Shown here: positions 1-8,361 of the stretch, piece by piece | Numbering within the stretch: position 1 is the first letter of the stretch | Layout of the letters: every line of letters begins with the position of its first letter | From: Haemophilus_A paraphrohaemolyticus_A | GTDB lineage: Bacteria; Pseudomonadota; Gammaproteobacteria; Enterobacterales; Pasteurellaceae | Direction: 5' to 3' | NCBI RefSeq assembly: GCF_003253115.1 | Contig: NZ_QEQF01000011.1 | Span: 4,360-68,359, forward strand | Length of the DNA: 64,000 nucleotides | Position numbers and translations under genes: made by a program | The notes under the pieces: generated by a model | Told to the model about the DNA's origin: nothing | Databases searched by the model: none | Seen by the model: the letters and a program-made list of their open reading frames with translations, nothing else

Positions 1-20
1 CTATAATAAGCAAATCATAG

Positions 21-69
21 CGTCCTGTCGGGACGTATTTATACCTAACCTAGGGCGGGTAGCCCTAGG
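21..69. repeat. Two short palindromes upstream of kdsD
   Basis: Two adjacent hairpins fill the space before kdsD. The first pairs cgtcc (21-25) with ggacg (31-35) around a 5-nt loop; the second is a perfect 8-bp stem, cctagggc (49-56) with gccctagg (62-69), also with a 5-nt loop. Neither is followed by a T-run, so a terminator is unlikely. They resemble the palindrome cluster near 62.85-63.0 kb in style (short perfect stem, tiny loop, each of different sequence). Confidence 0.6.
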
Positions 70-99
70 GATTTCAGAAAAAATTTTCTTAAAAAACCT

Positions 100-1035
100 A
101 TGAACTACTTACAAACCGCCAAAGAAACCCTTGTGCTTTACACCCACGAAATCGACCGCTTGAATCAGCGTTTATCAGATGAATTTAACCAAGCGGTTGA
201 GCTAATGCTCCACTGCGAAGGGCGTGTGGTAGTGGCAGGAATTGGCAAGTCGGGCTTAGTGGGCAAAAAAATGGTGGCAACCTTCGCTTCCACGGGCACA
301 CCGAGTTTTTTCCTGCATCCGACCGAAGCATTCCATGGTGATTTGGGTATGCTCAAGCCGATTGATGTGGTAATCTTGATTTCCAACAGCGGCGAAACCG
401 ATGATGTAAACAAGCTTATTCCAAGCCTGAAAAGTTTTGGTAATAAGATCATCGCGATTACGGGCAACCCACATTCCACGTTGGGTAAATATGCCGATGT
501 GGTGCTGAACATCCACGTAGAGCGTGAAGCTTGCCCAAATAATCTTGCCCCGACCACTTCAACGCTGGTTACCATGGCATTGGGCGATGCTTTGGCAATT
601 GCCTTGATTAACGCCCGTGATTTCCGTGCCGAAGATTTTGCACGCTTCCACCCTGGCGGCAGTCTAGGTCTTAAATTGCTCTGTCGCGTGCGTGATGTGA
701 TGAATGCGAATGTACCAGTAGCAGAACCAACGGCAACATTCAGTGAATGCCTTTCTGTGATGAACGAAGGCAGAATGGGCGTGGCGGTGATTATGCAAGC
801 GGGCGAATTATGTGGAATTATTACCGATGGCGATATTCGTCGTACACTCGCCAAATTCGGGGCAGAAAGCCTGAATAAAACCGCTGAGCAGATTATGAGT
901 CGCAACCCGAAAACCATTGCCGACAGCACATTCTTGGGCAAAGCGGAAGAGATGATGAAACAGCTACATATTCACTCGCTTATTGCTTTAAATGATGAAG
1001 GTAAAGTGAGTGGGTTGATGGAGTTTTCAAATTAA
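100..1035 (+). CDS. kdsD: D-arabinose 5-phosphate isomerase KdsD
   Basis: Cytoplasmic isomerase that turns D-ribulose 5-phosphate into D-arabinose 5-phosphate, the first step towards KDO for lipopolysaccharide. An N-terminal SIS sugar-isomerase domain (about residues 35-170; motifs GIGKSGLVGKK and HPGGSLG) is followed by two CBS repeats (about 200-311). At 311 aa it is slightly shorter than the roughly 328-aa E. coli enzyme. The ATG at 100 has an A-rich leader but no obvious Shine-Dalgarno. kdsC, a frequent neighbour, is absent, and the gene ends in a strong bidirectional terminator, so it looks monocistronic. GutQ has the same architecture; KdsD is preferred because no glucitol genes are nearby. 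Confidence 0.9.
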   Translation: MNYLQTAKETLVLYTHEIDRLNQRLSDEFNQAVELMLHCEGRVVVAGIGKSGLVGKKMVATFASTGTPSFFLHPTEAFHGDLGMLKPIDVVILISNSGETDDVNKLIPSLKSFGNKIIAITGNPHSTLGKYADVVLNIHVEREACPNNLAPTTSTLVTMALGDALAIALINARDFRAEDFARFHPGGSLGLKLLCRVRDVMNANVPVAEPTATFSECLSVMNEGRMGVAVIMQAGELCGIITDGDIRRTLAKFGAESLNKTAEQIMSRNPKTIADSTFLGKAEEMMKQLHIHSLIALNDEGKVSGLMEFSN

Positions 1036-1040
1036 CCATA

Positions 1041-1079
1041 AAATAAAACCGCTTGTAGCAGATACAAGCGGTTTTATTT
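1041..1079. terminator. Bidirectional terminator built from inverted uptake signals
   Basis: Perfect 17-bp stem (1041-1057 with 1063-1079) and a 5-nt loop, with A- and T-rich flanks in both directions. It sits between convergent kdsD and tpx. Each arm carries the tacaagcggt core of the Apl-type uptake signal, so one structure serves as terminator for both genes and as paired DNA uptake signals. Confidence 0.9.
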
Positions 1080-1085
1080 ACATGA

Positions 1086-1583
1086 TTAAGCCAGCACCGC
1101 TAATGCCGCATCGTAATTTGGCTCTTCTTTAATTTCTGAAACCAATTGGCTGTATAATACTTTATTTTGATCATCTAAAACGATAACTGCTCGTGAAGTC
1201 AAACCTGCAAGCGGTCCAGTTTGGATGGATACACCTAATTGTGTGTGCACTGCGTGGTTACGGAAAGTTGAAACGGTTTTTGCGTTTTCAATCCCTTCCG
1301 CACCGCAGAAACGAGCCTGTGCGAACGGTAAATCAGCTGAAATGCAAAGCACAACGGTATTGTTTAAATCTGCCGCTTGTTGGTTAAATTTACGCACAGA
1401 AGTCGCACATACCCCAGTGTCGATGCTTGGGAAGATGTTTAACACTTTGCGTTTGCCTGCAAAATCATTTAATGAAACATCGGCTAAATCGTTGCCAACT
1501 AACGTAAAGTTTTCCACCGTTTCGCCCGCTTGTGGGAAGTGTCCGCCAACCTCAATTGGGTTGCCTGCTAATGTTACTGCCAT
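1086..1583 (-). CDS. tpx: Thiol peroxidase Tpx
   Basis: Atypical 2-Cys peroxiredoxin that reduces hydrogen peroxide and alkyl hydroperoxides using thioredoxin. 165 aa, matching the 168-aa E. coli protein along its length. The peroxidatic Cys is C59 in DTGVC and the resolving Cys is C93 in ARFCGAEG; the FPSIDTG segment is diagnostic. The start at 1583 (MAVTLAGNPI) follows an AGAGGA ribosome binding site; an open frame extends 24 codons further upstream but has no family similarity. Monocistronic, convergent with kdsD and divergent from plsC. Confidence 0.95.
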   Translation of the reverse strand: MAVTLAGNPIEVGGHFPQAGETVENFTLVGNDLADVSLNDFAGKRKVLNIFPSIDTGVCATSVRKFNQQAADLNNTVVLCISADLPFAQARFCGAEGIENAKTVSTFRNHAVHTQLGVSIQTGPLAGLTSRAVIVLDDQNKVLYSQLVSEIKEEPNYDAALAVLA

Positions 1584-1617
1584 AAAATCCTCTTTTTTGT
1601 TTGGAAAAAACAAGGTT

Positions 1618-1645
1618 ACTATACCCAATCTGCTTTTCAGCACAA
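1618..1645 (-). promoter_or_regulatory. Probable tpx promoter
   Basis: On the minus strand a TTGTGC -35 box (1645-1640) and a TATAGT -10 box (1623-1618) are 16 bp apart, about 35 bp upstream of the tpx start. I saw no clear OxyR-type repeat. Confidence 0.5.
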
Positions 1646-1716
1646 GCCCAAACAAACCTTTTTCTCTAATAGTTTATTTTTTGCTATACTCTTTGCCTAA
1701 CTTTTGAGGAAATTTT

Positions 1717-2436
1717 ATGTTAAAACTTATTCGAATTTTGTTAGTGTTATGTTGCTCGATTCTTATCTCTGTGGCTGGTGTTTTTTATGCGTTAGTCCGT
1801 TTACGCAATCCAGATTGTGTAGGTGAAATTGCTTATTGGTATAGCAAAATGCATAAACTGCTTGGCATTAAGTTAATTCGCCGCCCGTATACTGGTGAAC
1901 GCCAACCAGCGATTTATATCGCCAACCATCAGAATAACTATGATATGGTGACCATCTCTTCGATGATGCCTAAAAAAACGGTAACCATCGGTAAACGTAG
2001 TCTGATTTGGATTCCATTTTTCGGCTTGGTTTATTGGGCAACGGGCAATATTTTCATCAACCGTGAGAAACGCAGCAGTGCGATCAGCACAATGACAAAA
2101 GTGGGCGAAATTATCCAACAACGCCAGATTTCAATTTGGATGTTCCCCGAAGGCACGCGTAGTCGCGGGCGTGGTTTGTTACCATTCAAAACAGGGGCGT
2201 TCCACACCGCCATTTCTGCAGGTGTGCCGATTATCCCTATTGTTTGCTCAACGCTTCATAATAAAGTAGATTTAAACCGCTGGGATAATGGCACGGTGAT
2301 TTGCGAAGAGCTGGAGCCGATTGATACCAGCACTTACAACCGTGATAATTTGAAAGAGCTTATCGAACATTGCCATCAAGTCATGCAAAAGAGAATTGAG
2401 GAGCTTGATGCGGAGATTGAGCAGTTGGATAAATAA
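1717..2436 (+). CDS. plsC: 1-acyl-sn-glycerol-3-phosphate acyltransferase PlsC
   Basis: Inner-membrane enzyme that acylates lysophosphatidic acid to phosphatidic acid, the second acyl transfer of phospholipid synthesis. 239 aa (E. coli 245). A hydrophobic N-terminal segment (about residues 5-27) anchors it. The catalytic HX4D motif is NHQNNYDM, and the substrate-binding motif is FPEGTRSRGRG. A TATACT -10-like box lies at 1685-1690 and an aggaa Shine-Dalgarno precedes the ATG. It is followed by ftsP, the same pairing as E. coli plsC-sufI, but here a palindrome pair separates them. Confidence 0.95.
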   Translation: MLKLIRILLVLCCSILISVAGVFYALVRLRNPDCVGEIAYWYSKMHKLLGIKLIRRPYTGERQPAIYIANHQNNYDMVTISSMMPKKTVTIGKRSLIWIPFFGLVYWATGNIFINREKRSSAISTMTKVGEIIQQRQISIWMFPEGTRSRGRGLLPFKTGAFHTAISAGVPIIPIVCSTLHNKVDLNRWDNGTVICEELEPIDTSTYNRDNLKELIEHCHQVMQKRIEELDAEIEQLDK

Positions 2437-2458
2437 ATTATAATTGTAATTGCCTATC

Positions 2459-2527
2459 GTAGGGGCGGGGTTTATTCCCGCCCTAAAATTGCATATGAAA
2501 ATGGGTGGGGATAAGCCCCGCACCTAA
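2459..2527. repeat. REP/BIME-like inverted pair between plsC and ftsP
   Basis: Two 25-bp units in opposite orientation: 2459-2483 on the plus strand and 2527-2503 on the minus strand, identical at 20 of 25 positions. Each is a palindrome with a G/C-rich stem; unit 1 pairs gggcggg (2463-2469) with cccgccc (2477-2483). Unit 1 begins with GTAG, unit 2 with TTAG. The layout is that of bacterial REP elements in BIME pairs. No T-run follows, so simple termination is not the obvious role. Confidence 0.65.
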
Positions 2528-2574
2528 GCTAAGAGTAACACTGTTGTTACAACAAACACTTTATCATATACCCA

Positions 2575-3996
2575 ATGAATAAACCTCTTCACTTAACCCG
2601 TCGCCAACTTTTACAACGCTCGGGCTTGGCTTCTGCGATGGTTGCATTGCCTTCTCCTGTGTGGGCAAATTCGCAACCTGTATTAAAAATTCCACCGCTT
2701 GTCGATGTAGGGCGCGGGCGTCCTGTGCGTATTGATCTTCGTCCTGCTCAAACGCAATTTAACGCGGGGAAGCTGGTGGATGTATGGGGCGTAAACGGGC
2801 AATATCTCACCCCAACGGTTCGTGTGCGGTCTCAAGATTTCGTGAAACTCACTTACCTGAATAACCTCCCGCAAGCGATTTCAATGAATATTCAAGGTTT
2901 GCTCACGCCGAGTGAGATGCTCGGTTCTTCGCATCGCAAGCTTGAGCCGAAAGCGAGTTGGTCGCCGATTGTGAGCGTCAATCAATCCGCTTGCACTTGT
3001 TGGTATCACGCCGATACTTTGCTCAATTCAGCATTTCAGGTTTATCGTGGCTTGGCGGGGCTGTGGATTATTGAAGATGCGGAAAGTAAAAAGACCAATT
3101 TGCCGAACCAATATGGCGTGAATGATATTCCCCTCATTTTGCAAGACCAACAAATCAATAAAGAGGGCAAGCAGGTACTCGACCCGAACCAACCGCAATT
3201 TTTCGGTTCACGCCTGTTTGTGAATGGGCAAGAATCGCCTTATTTGAAGGTACAAGCAGGCTGGATTCGCTTACGAATTGTCAATGCCTCACTTTCTCGC
3301 GCGTATGAACTACGCTTAGACAACGGGCAGCCACTGCAATTGATTGCTACTGGGTTAGGGATGTTTGAAAAGCCGATTGCCCAGCCAATGGTGACGCTTG
3401 CCCCAAGTGAACGGGTGGAGGTGTTAGTCAAAGTGGAAGAAGATACGTCTGTGTCGCTGATTACTGGCGAACCACGCAGCTTGCTGGATAAGGCAAAATT
3501 GCTGTTTAGTGATGGCAATGAGCTGGTGGACAATGTCATTTTAACCTTACAGCCGCAAGGCTTGGCAGCGGTATTCACGCAGATGCCAGAAACGGTGCCG
3601 TTTAAGCTGGAGGATTTCCAAATGAACGTTGTCAATGAGCGGAAATTTAATCTTCGCCCGCTCGATTATCTGATTAACCAACAACGCTTCGACCCAAAAC
3701 GGATTGATTTTAGTGTGAGAAAAGGGAGCGTGGAGCGTTGGTATCTCACCAGCAATAGCGATATTGGCTTTACTTTACAAGGGGCGAAGTTTGTGATTGA
3801 AACCCGCAACCGCCAACGTTTGCAAAATAAATATTTAGCGTGGAAAGACACTGTTTGGTTGCCGAAAGATCAGGAAGTCACGCTGTTAGTTAAATTTGAA
3901 CACGAAGCCAGCAATGCACTGCCATTTAACTTTGGCGTGTCGGATTTAATGTTGCGAGATCGCGGTGCAATGGGGCAATTTACGGTTGAGCCGTAA
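2575..3996 (+). CDS. ftsP: Cell-division protein FtsP (SufI), multicopper-oxidase fold
   Basis: Periplasmic protein of the multicopper oxidase superfamily that stabilises the divisome under stress in E. coli and carries no catalytic copper. 473 aa (E. coli SufI about 470). The N-terminus is a twin-arginine signal: TRRQLLQRSG, a hydrophobic stretch, and VWANS around residue 31 as the likely cleavage site. Three cupredoxin domains fill the rest. The position directly after plsC matches the enterobacterial plsC-sufI order and supports the name. The ATG at 2575 has no strong Shine-Dalgarno. Confidence 0.88.
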   Translation: MNKPLHLTRRQLLQRSGLASAMVALPSPVWANSQPVLKIPPLVDVGRGRPVRIDLRPAQTQFNAGKLVDVWGVNGQYLTPTVRVRSQDFVKLTYLNNLPQAISMNIQGLLTPSEMLGSSHRKLEPKASWSPIVSVNQSACTCWYHADTLLNSAFQVYRGLAGLWIIEDAESKKTNLPNQYGVNDIPLILQDQQINKEGKQVLDPNQPQFFGSRLFVNGQESPYLKVQAGWIRLRIVNASLSRAYELRLDNGQPLQLIATGLGMFEKPIAQPMVTLAPSERVEVLVKVEEDTSVSLITGEPRSLLDKAKLLFSDGNELVDNVILTLQPQGLAAVFTQMPETVPFKLEDFQMNVVNERKFNLRPLDYLINQQRFDPKRIDFSVRKGSVERWYLTSNSDIGFTLQGAKFVIETRNRQRLQNKYLAWKDTVWLPKDQEVTLLVKFEHEASNALPFNFGVSDLMLRDRGAMGQFTVEP

Positions 3997-4013
3997 ACTG
4001 AAGCGGAAAATGC

Positions 4014-4070
4014 AAGCGGTCGGATCTGTATAGAAATTTACAAAAAATTGTATAAAAATGGCCGCTTTTT
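4014..4070 (+). terminator. Possible ftsP terminator with uptake signal
   Basis: aagcggtc (4014-4021) can pair with ggccgctt (4060-4067), which is followed by a short T-run. The 38-nt loop is long, so efficiency is uncertain. The left arm is an uptake-signal core. Confidence 0.45.
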
Positions 4071-4127
4071 AGCACAATTTGCTGTCTATCAGGTAAAATA
4101 AGCCGATTTTTCACATTACTATATTGG

Positions 4128-4197
4128 GTAGGGGGACTTTAGTCCGCCTATAATAAAATCAAAAAGTTATAAAATGACGGACTGAAGTCCGCCCTAC
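4128..4197. repeat. REP/BIME-like inverted pair upstream of accA
   Basis: Unit 1 (4128-4148, plus) and unit 2 (4197-4176, minus) are 21-22-bp palindromes in inverted orientation, both starting with GTAGGG at the foot and both with an ACT/AGT-centred stem (ggact...agtcc). The 27 bp between them are AT-rich. The pair occupies most of the ftsP-accA gap just before the accA leader. Confidence 0.65.
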
Positions 4198-4240
4198 AAA
4201 ACCTGTTAATAACCCGATTTTCTATAAAATAGGATAACGT

Positions 4241-5188
4241 ATGGAATATTTAGATTTTGAACTACCGATTGCTGAACTTGAGTCGAAAATTGAGTCGCTA
4301 AAGGCAGTGGCAGAACAAGATGGCAAAATCAATCTTGATGATGAAATCAAACGTTTAGAGAAAAAAGCGCAAGAGCTTACCAAAAAAACCTTTGCGAATT
4401 TAGATGCATGGCAAACATCCAAAATGGCACGTCACCCGAACCGCCCTTATACTTTGGATTATATTGAGTATATTTTCACCGAATTTGATGAGCTTGCGGG
4501 CGACCGTGCTTTTGCTGACGATAAAGCGATTGTTGGTGGCATTGCGCGCTTAGAGGGGCGCCCTGTGATGGTTATCGGTCATCAAAAAGGCAGAACCACA
4601 AAAGAGAAAGTAATACGTAACTTTGGGATGCCAGCGCCAGAAGGCTACCGCAAGGCATTGCGTTTAATGGAAATGGCGGAACGTTTTAACCTACCGATTA
4701 TTACCTTTATCGACACCCCAGGAGCATACCCAGGTATTGGTGCAGAAGAGCGCGGTCAGGCAGAAGCGATTGCCCGCAATTTGCGTGAAATGTCACAACT
4801 TAAAGTGCCTGTGATTTGTACCGTAATCGGCGAAGGCGGCTCAGGCGGTGCATTAGCCATCGGTGTGGGCGATAAAGTGAATATGTTGCAATATTCCACT
4901 TATTCGGTAATTTCGCCAGAAGGCTGTGCCTCTATTCTATGGAAAAGTGCCGAAAAAGCTTCAACTGCGGCAGAAGTCATGGGCTTAACCGCACAGCGTT
5001 TAAAAGAGTTGAAACTGATCGATGAAATCGTGGCAGAACCACTCGGCGGTGCTCACCGTGATTACGCCGAAATGGCAGAAAACCTCAAACAACGCATTCT
5101 GACCGATTTACACGAATTGGATAATCTGGATAAAGAAGCGTTGCTACATCGCCGTTATCAACGTTTGATGAGCTACGGTTATTGCTAA
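4241..5188 (+). CDS. accA: Acetyl-CoA carboxylase carboxyltransferase alpha subunit AccA
   Basis: With AccD forms the carboxyltransferase that moves CO2 from biotin-BCCP to acetyl-CoA, giving malonyl-CoA for fatty acid synthesis. 315 aa (E. coli 319). A coiled N-terminal helix region is followed by the crotonase-like core with the oxyanion/CoA segments PGAYPGIGAEERGQ and GEGGSGGALAIGVGD. An AGGAT ribosome binding site lies 5 nt before the ATG. In E. coli accA follows dnaE; here it stands alone between ftsP and convergent holC. Confidence 0.96.
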   Translation: MEYLDFELPIAELESKIESLKAVAEQDGKINLDDEIKRLEKKAQELTKKTFANLDAWQTSKMARHPNRPYTLDYIEYIFTEFDELAGDRAFADDKAIVGGIARLEGRPVMVIGHQKGRTTKEKVIRNFGMPAPEGYRKALRLMEMAERFNLPIITFIDTPGAYPGIGAEERGQAEAIARNLREMSQLKVPVICTVIGEGGSGGALAIGVGDKVNMLQYSTYSVISPEGCASILWKSAEKASTAAEVMGLTAQRLKELKLIDEIVAEPLGGAHRDYAEMAENLKQRILTDLHELDNLDKEALLHRRYQRLMSYGYC

Positions 5189-5206
5189 TCTTGAATTAGC
5201 AAAGAT

Positions 5207-5247
5207 AAGCGGTAAGATTTTAAAAGAATCTTACCGCTTGTTTTTTT
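5207..5247. terminator. Terminator between accA and holC
   Basis: Perfect 13-bp stem (5207-5219 with 5227-5239), 7-nt loop, followed by a run of seven T on the plus strand. Both arms contain the aagcggt uptake core. Serves accA, and probably convergent holC as well. Confidence 0.9.
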
Positions 5248-5251
5248 ATCG

Positions 5252-5674
5252 TTATGCTACTTGTTCCGTTGAAAGCTGCCAACCTTGCTGACGATATTGT
5301 TTATAACGCTCACGGGCTTGGGCTTTTTCGGTTTCATTCACAGGCACAAACTCAATCACTTGATTAAAACTTGTCACAAATTCAGGAATTTGCGTTTGCA
5401 AACTGATCAATAGATCTCGGCGCTGGGCGTTGCGTTTGCCTTTCCAGCTAATTTCAATCGGTGTTGGATATTGTGTTGTTTCGCCCGAAAGATTATGTGG
5501 TACAAAAGAATCTGGCTCTCTTGCCCAAAGTAGTTCATCAATTTCAAAAGCTTGTTGATCAGTTTCGCACGCGATCAATACGCGCTTGCCAAGTCGCCAC
5601 GCTTTTGCTGCTAAATCACACGCTTGTTCGTGAATATTATCTTTATTTAAAACGTAAAATTGAGCTTGTTTCAC
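5252..5674 (-). CDS. holC: DNA polymerase III chi subunit HolC
   Basis: Chi subunit of the replicative clamp loader; links the psi subunit and the polymerase III holoenzyme to single-strand binding protein. 140 aa, close to the 147 aa of E. coli. The MKQAQFYVLN start and the RRDLLISLQ and FVPVNETEKAQARERYKQYR segments are typical. The start codon is GTG (5674-5672), with AGGA 8-9 nt upstream. The usual neighbours pepA and valS are not present, so the gene is detached from its common context. Confidence 0.92.
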   Translation of the reverse strand: MKQAQFYVLNKDNIHEQACDLAAKAWRLGKRVLIACETDQQAFEIDELLWAREPDSFVPHNLSGETTQYPTPIEISWKGKRNAQRRDLLISLQTQIPEFVTSFNQVIEFVPVNETEKAQARERYKQYRQQGWQLSTEQVA

Positions 5675-5879
5675 TACTTTTTCCTACTTTAAATCCCCTA
5701 ACCCACCCTTTCCAATTCAATCAATACGTGGTAATACAAAATACGCAATCACAATACAGAGTCACTTGTATGGGGCTACACAGTATGAGGTGAAACTGCC
5801 CGCGGTTTCTGCTTTAAATTTTAATTGCTATGCCTTAAGCGAGGTTGTATTCGCCTTGAATTGGAATGCCTAATTTCGA
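5675..5879. other. Non-coding spacer between holC and the DIP1984-family gene
   Basis: About 205 bp. Short open stretches are visible on the minus strand, but none is long or recognisable. The part nearest holC resembles one arm of the AT-flanked C-rich inverted repeat found at 16955-16997. No convincing promoter or terminator seen. Confidence 0.4.
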
Positions 5880-6332
5880 TTAAATTTCGCTTAGCCAATT
5901 CGCCAGCTGAATTCGTGTGTCCAATTGGCGATGCTGTTTGGCGAGCTCATCAATCTGTTTGCGAATAGCTTTCACATCAATTGCCGCCAACGTTTTGATT
6001 TCGCTACGGCTATAACGATCAAAGGTCTGTGTTGCACTATCTGCAAGGTTAATTAAGGTACTATGTTCTGCTTTCAAGCGGTCACGTTTTGCAAGCGCTT
6101 CAACCATCAACTGCCCGTTTTCTAGTGAAATGCGATTATTCGCAAGGTTGATTTTTATGATAAGTCGTTCAAGCTCTGTTGCGGTTTGACGATACTCGGC
6201 GAGTAGTGCATTTGGCTCTTCTGCGGGTTCTTCGCCCTCTTGATATTGAGCATTTTGGTTTAAGCGTTGTTTTAGTTGCTCTAAACGGCGTTGCAAATCG
6301 GCACGTTCAATTAAAGCTTCGGCTAATTTCAT
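5880..6332 (-). CDS. DIP1984 family protein (DUF6847)
   Basis: 150-aa, highly charged, mostly helical protein without signal peptide or membrane segment. The opening MKLAEALIERADLQRRLEQL, the EGEEPAEEPNALLAEY segment and the C-terminal RQIDELAKQHRQLDTRIQ are characteristic of the DIP1984 family, sometimes labelled septicolysin-like. The molecular function is unknown. Two long helices suggest a coiled-coil hairpin. AAGGAT lies 5 nt before the ATG. It is divergent from kbp and probably monocistronic. Confidence 0.75.
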   Translation of the reverse strand: MKLAEALIERADLQRRLEQLKQRLNQNAQYQEGEEPAEEPNALLAEYRQTATELERLIIKINLANNRISLENGQLMVEALAKRDRLKAEHSTLINLADSATQTFDRYSRSEIKTLAAIDVKAIRKQIDELAKQHRQLDTRIQLANWLSEI

Positions 6333-6377
6333 AAGTTATCCTTGAACTAAAAAAATTTACAATACTCTAACATAACG

Positions 6378-6410
6378 TTGACACTATTTCGATAAAAATA
6401 GTGTTAAGAT
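6378..6410 (+). promoter_or_regulatory. kbp promoter region with a perfect inverted repeat
   Basis: A consensus TTGACA (6378-6383) is followed by a perfect 9-bp inverted repeat, acactattt (6381-6389) and aaatagtgt (6396-6404), then TAAGAT (6405-6410). The spacing between the two boxes is 21 bp, longer than usual, and the repeat fills it. This could be a repressor operator, or an activator site working on a poorly spaced promoter. Confidence 0.5.
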
Positions 6411-6447
6411 CATTTCTCTTTTTATATTGATAAACAAGGACATTATT

Positions 6448-6891
6448 ATGGGTTTATTTGATTTTGTAGGCGATATTGGTCGCAAATTATTTAATAAAGA
6501 AGAAGAGGCTTCACAAGCCGTAACAGAGCATTTAGCACAAGACAATCCAGGTGTAGAAAATGTGCAAGTAACAGTTGCGAATGGCGTAGCGACTTTATCT
6601 GGCGCAGCAACGACAGCCGCAGCGATTGAGAAAGCGGTGTTAATGGCGGGTAACGTAGCAGGGATTACTTCTGTCAATATTGATAATGTGCAGCTTGCAA
6701 GTGGTGAAAAAATCGGTGCGGATGATGAATTTTATGTTATCCAAAAAGGCGATAGCTTATGGAAAATTGCAGAAAAAGCTTATGGCAATGGGGCAAAATA
6801 TACGGCTATTTTTGAAGCAAATCGTGAAGTGATTAAAGATGCGGATAAGATCTTCCCAGGTCAAAAAATCCGTATTCCAAAAGGTTTATAA
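6448..6891 (+). CDS. kbp: Potassium-binding protein Kbp (YgaU), BON-LysM
   Basis: Small soluble protein that binds potassium in E. coli (Kbp/YgaU). 147 aa against 149 in E. coli. The MGLFDFVGDIGRKL opening is shared with E. coli; a BON domain (about residues 22-88) and a C-terminal LysM domain (about 96-145, YVIQKGDSLWKIAEKAYG to IFPGQKIRIPKGL) follow. No signal peptide is seen. The ATG at 6448 is preferred over an upstream in-frame start because AAGGA lies 7 nt before it. A single-gene unit, with its own promoter and terminator. Confidence 0.88.
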   Translation: MGLFDFVGDIGRKLFNKEEEASQAVTEHLAQDNPGVENVQVTVANGVATLSGAATTAAAIEKAVLMAGNVAGITSVNIDNVQLASGEKIGADDEFYVIQKGDSLWKIAEKAYGNGAKYTAIFEANREVIKDADKIFPGQKIRIPKGL

Positions 6892-6906
6892 TTTCATTTA
6901 ATATAG

Positions 6907-6944
6907 AAAAACGGAGAAAATTTTATCCCTTTCCGTTTTTTTAT
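6907..6944 (+). terminator. kbp terminator
   Basis: aaaaacgga (6907-6915) pairs with tccgttttt (6932-6940), 9 bp, and the T-run continues. Unlike most terminators here it carries no uptake signal. Confidence 0.8.
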
Positions 6945-7054
6945 TTTATGTATTAAATCCCCTTGCATTGTTAGTGCTTGCAAGATATGACTTTGAACGT
7001 TACAATGCCTGTCTATTTATCTATCTTTTATATACTCACCATTGAGGTTTAAGA

Positions 7055-8356
7055 ATGTCAATTTCTATCGAAACTTTAGAAGGCTTACAACGCCGTGTAA
7101 CAATTATCGTAGCAGCAGATAAAATCGAAGCAGCTTACAAAGAGCAATTAAAAGGCTATGCGAAAAACGCTCGCGTAGATGGTTTCCGTAAAGGTAAAGT
7201 TCCTCACTCAATCATTGAACAACGTTTTGGCGTGGCAGCTCGTCAAGATGCATTATCTGATGAAATGCAACGTGCTTTCTTCGATGCAGTTATCGCAGAG
7301 AAAATCAACCTTGCAGGTCGCCCAACTTTCACCCCAAATAACTACCAACCAGGTCAAGAGTTCTCTTTCTCTGTTACTTTTGAAGTGTTCCCAGAAGTGG
7401 AATTAAAAGGTTTAGAAAACATCGAAGTTGAAAAACCAGTGGTTGAAATCTTAGACGCAGATTTAGACAAAATGGTTGATGTTTTACGCAAACAACAAGC
7501 AACTTGGGCAGAAAGCCAAGAAGCTGCGAAATCAGAAGATCGTGTTGTAATTGACTTCGTGGGTTCTGTAGATGGTGAAGAGTTTAAAGGCGGTAAAGCA
7601 ACTGACTTCGTACTTGCAATGGGTCAAGGTCGTATGATCCCTGGTTTTGAAGACGGTATTGTAGGCCACAAAGCGGGCGATCAATTCGACATCGATGTAA
7701 CTTTCCCAGCAGAATACCACGCTGAAAACTTAAAAGGTAAAGCGGCGAAATTCGCGATCACCTTGAAAAAGGTAGAAAATATCGTATTACCTGAATTAAC
7801 GGAAGAGTTCGTTAAAAAATTCGGTAACGCAAAATCAGTAGAAGATTTACGTGCAGAAATTAAGAAAAATATGCAACGTGAATTAAACAACGCAGTCACT
7901 GCACGTGTAAAAAACCAAGTAATTAATGGTTTAATTGCACAAAACGATATCGAAGTGCCTGCAGCAGCAGTAGCGGAAGAAGTTAATGTATTACGTCAAC
8001 AAGCGGTTCAACGTTTTGGTGGCAAACCAGAAATGGCAGCACAATTACCTGCTGAATTATTTGAAACAGAAGCAAAACGTCGTGTTCAAGTAGGCTTATT
8101 ACTTTCAACCGTGATCGGTGCTAACGAATTAAAAGTGGACGAAGCTCGCGTTGAAGCGATGATTGCAGATATTGCATCAGCTTACGAACAACCTGCTGAA
8201 GTGGTGGAATACTACGCGAAAAACCGTCAATTAACTGAAAATATCCGTAACGTGGTATTAGAAGAGCAAGCGGTTGACGCAGTATTAGTGAAAGCGAAAG
8301 TGACTGAGAAAGCGATGTCATTCGACGAGTTAATGCAATCACAAGTTCAAGCCTAA
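7055..8356 (+). CDS. tig: Trigger factor
   Basis: Ribosome-bound chaperone and peptidyl-prolyl isomerase that meets nascent chains at the exit tunnel. 433 aa (E. coli 432). The N-terminal ribosome-binding domain has the GFRKGKVP signature (about residues 44-51), an FKBP-type PPIase domain lies around residues 160-245 (GQGRMIPGFEDGIVG), and the helical C-terminal arms follow. GAGG lies upstream of the ATG and codon use is highly biased, as expected for abundant proteins. In many gammaproteobacteria clpP-clpX-lon follow tig; here yibN-secB follow instead. Confidence 0.97.
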   Translation: MSISIETLEGLQRRVTIIVAADKIEAAYKEQLKGYAKNARVDGFRKGKVPHSIIEQRFGVAARQDALSDEMQRAFFDAVIAEKINLAGRPTFTPNNYQPGQEFSFSVTFEVFPEVELKGLENIEVEKPVVEILDADLDKMVDVLRKQQATWAESQEAAKSEDRVVIDFVGSVDGEEFKGGKATDFVLAMGQGRMIPGFEDGIVGHKAGDQFDIDVTFPAEYHAENLKGKAAKFAITLKKVENIVLPELTEEFVKKFGNAKSVEDLRAEIKKNMQRELNNAVTARVKNQVINGLIAQNDIEVPAAAVAEEVNVLRQQAVQRFGGKPEMAAQLPAELFETEAKRRVQVGLLLSTVIGANELKVDEARVEAMIADIASAYEQPAEVVEYYAKNRQLTENIRNVVLEEQAVDAVLVKAKVTEKAMSFDELMQSQVQA

Positions 8357-8361
8357 TCTTT

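Noticed and set aside
165..941. Long minus-strand open frame of 258 codons inside kdsD
   Set aside because: It is antisense to a clear SIS/CBS enzyme, has no family features and no ribosome binding site.
1225..1707. Plus-strand open frame of 160 codons over tpx
   Set aside because: Antisense to the well-supported Tpx coding region and low in recognisable features.
2463..2483. Rho-independent terminator of plsC in the GC-rich palindrome
   Set aside because: No T-run follows either palindrome, and the inverted pairing with a shared foot fits a REP-type element better.
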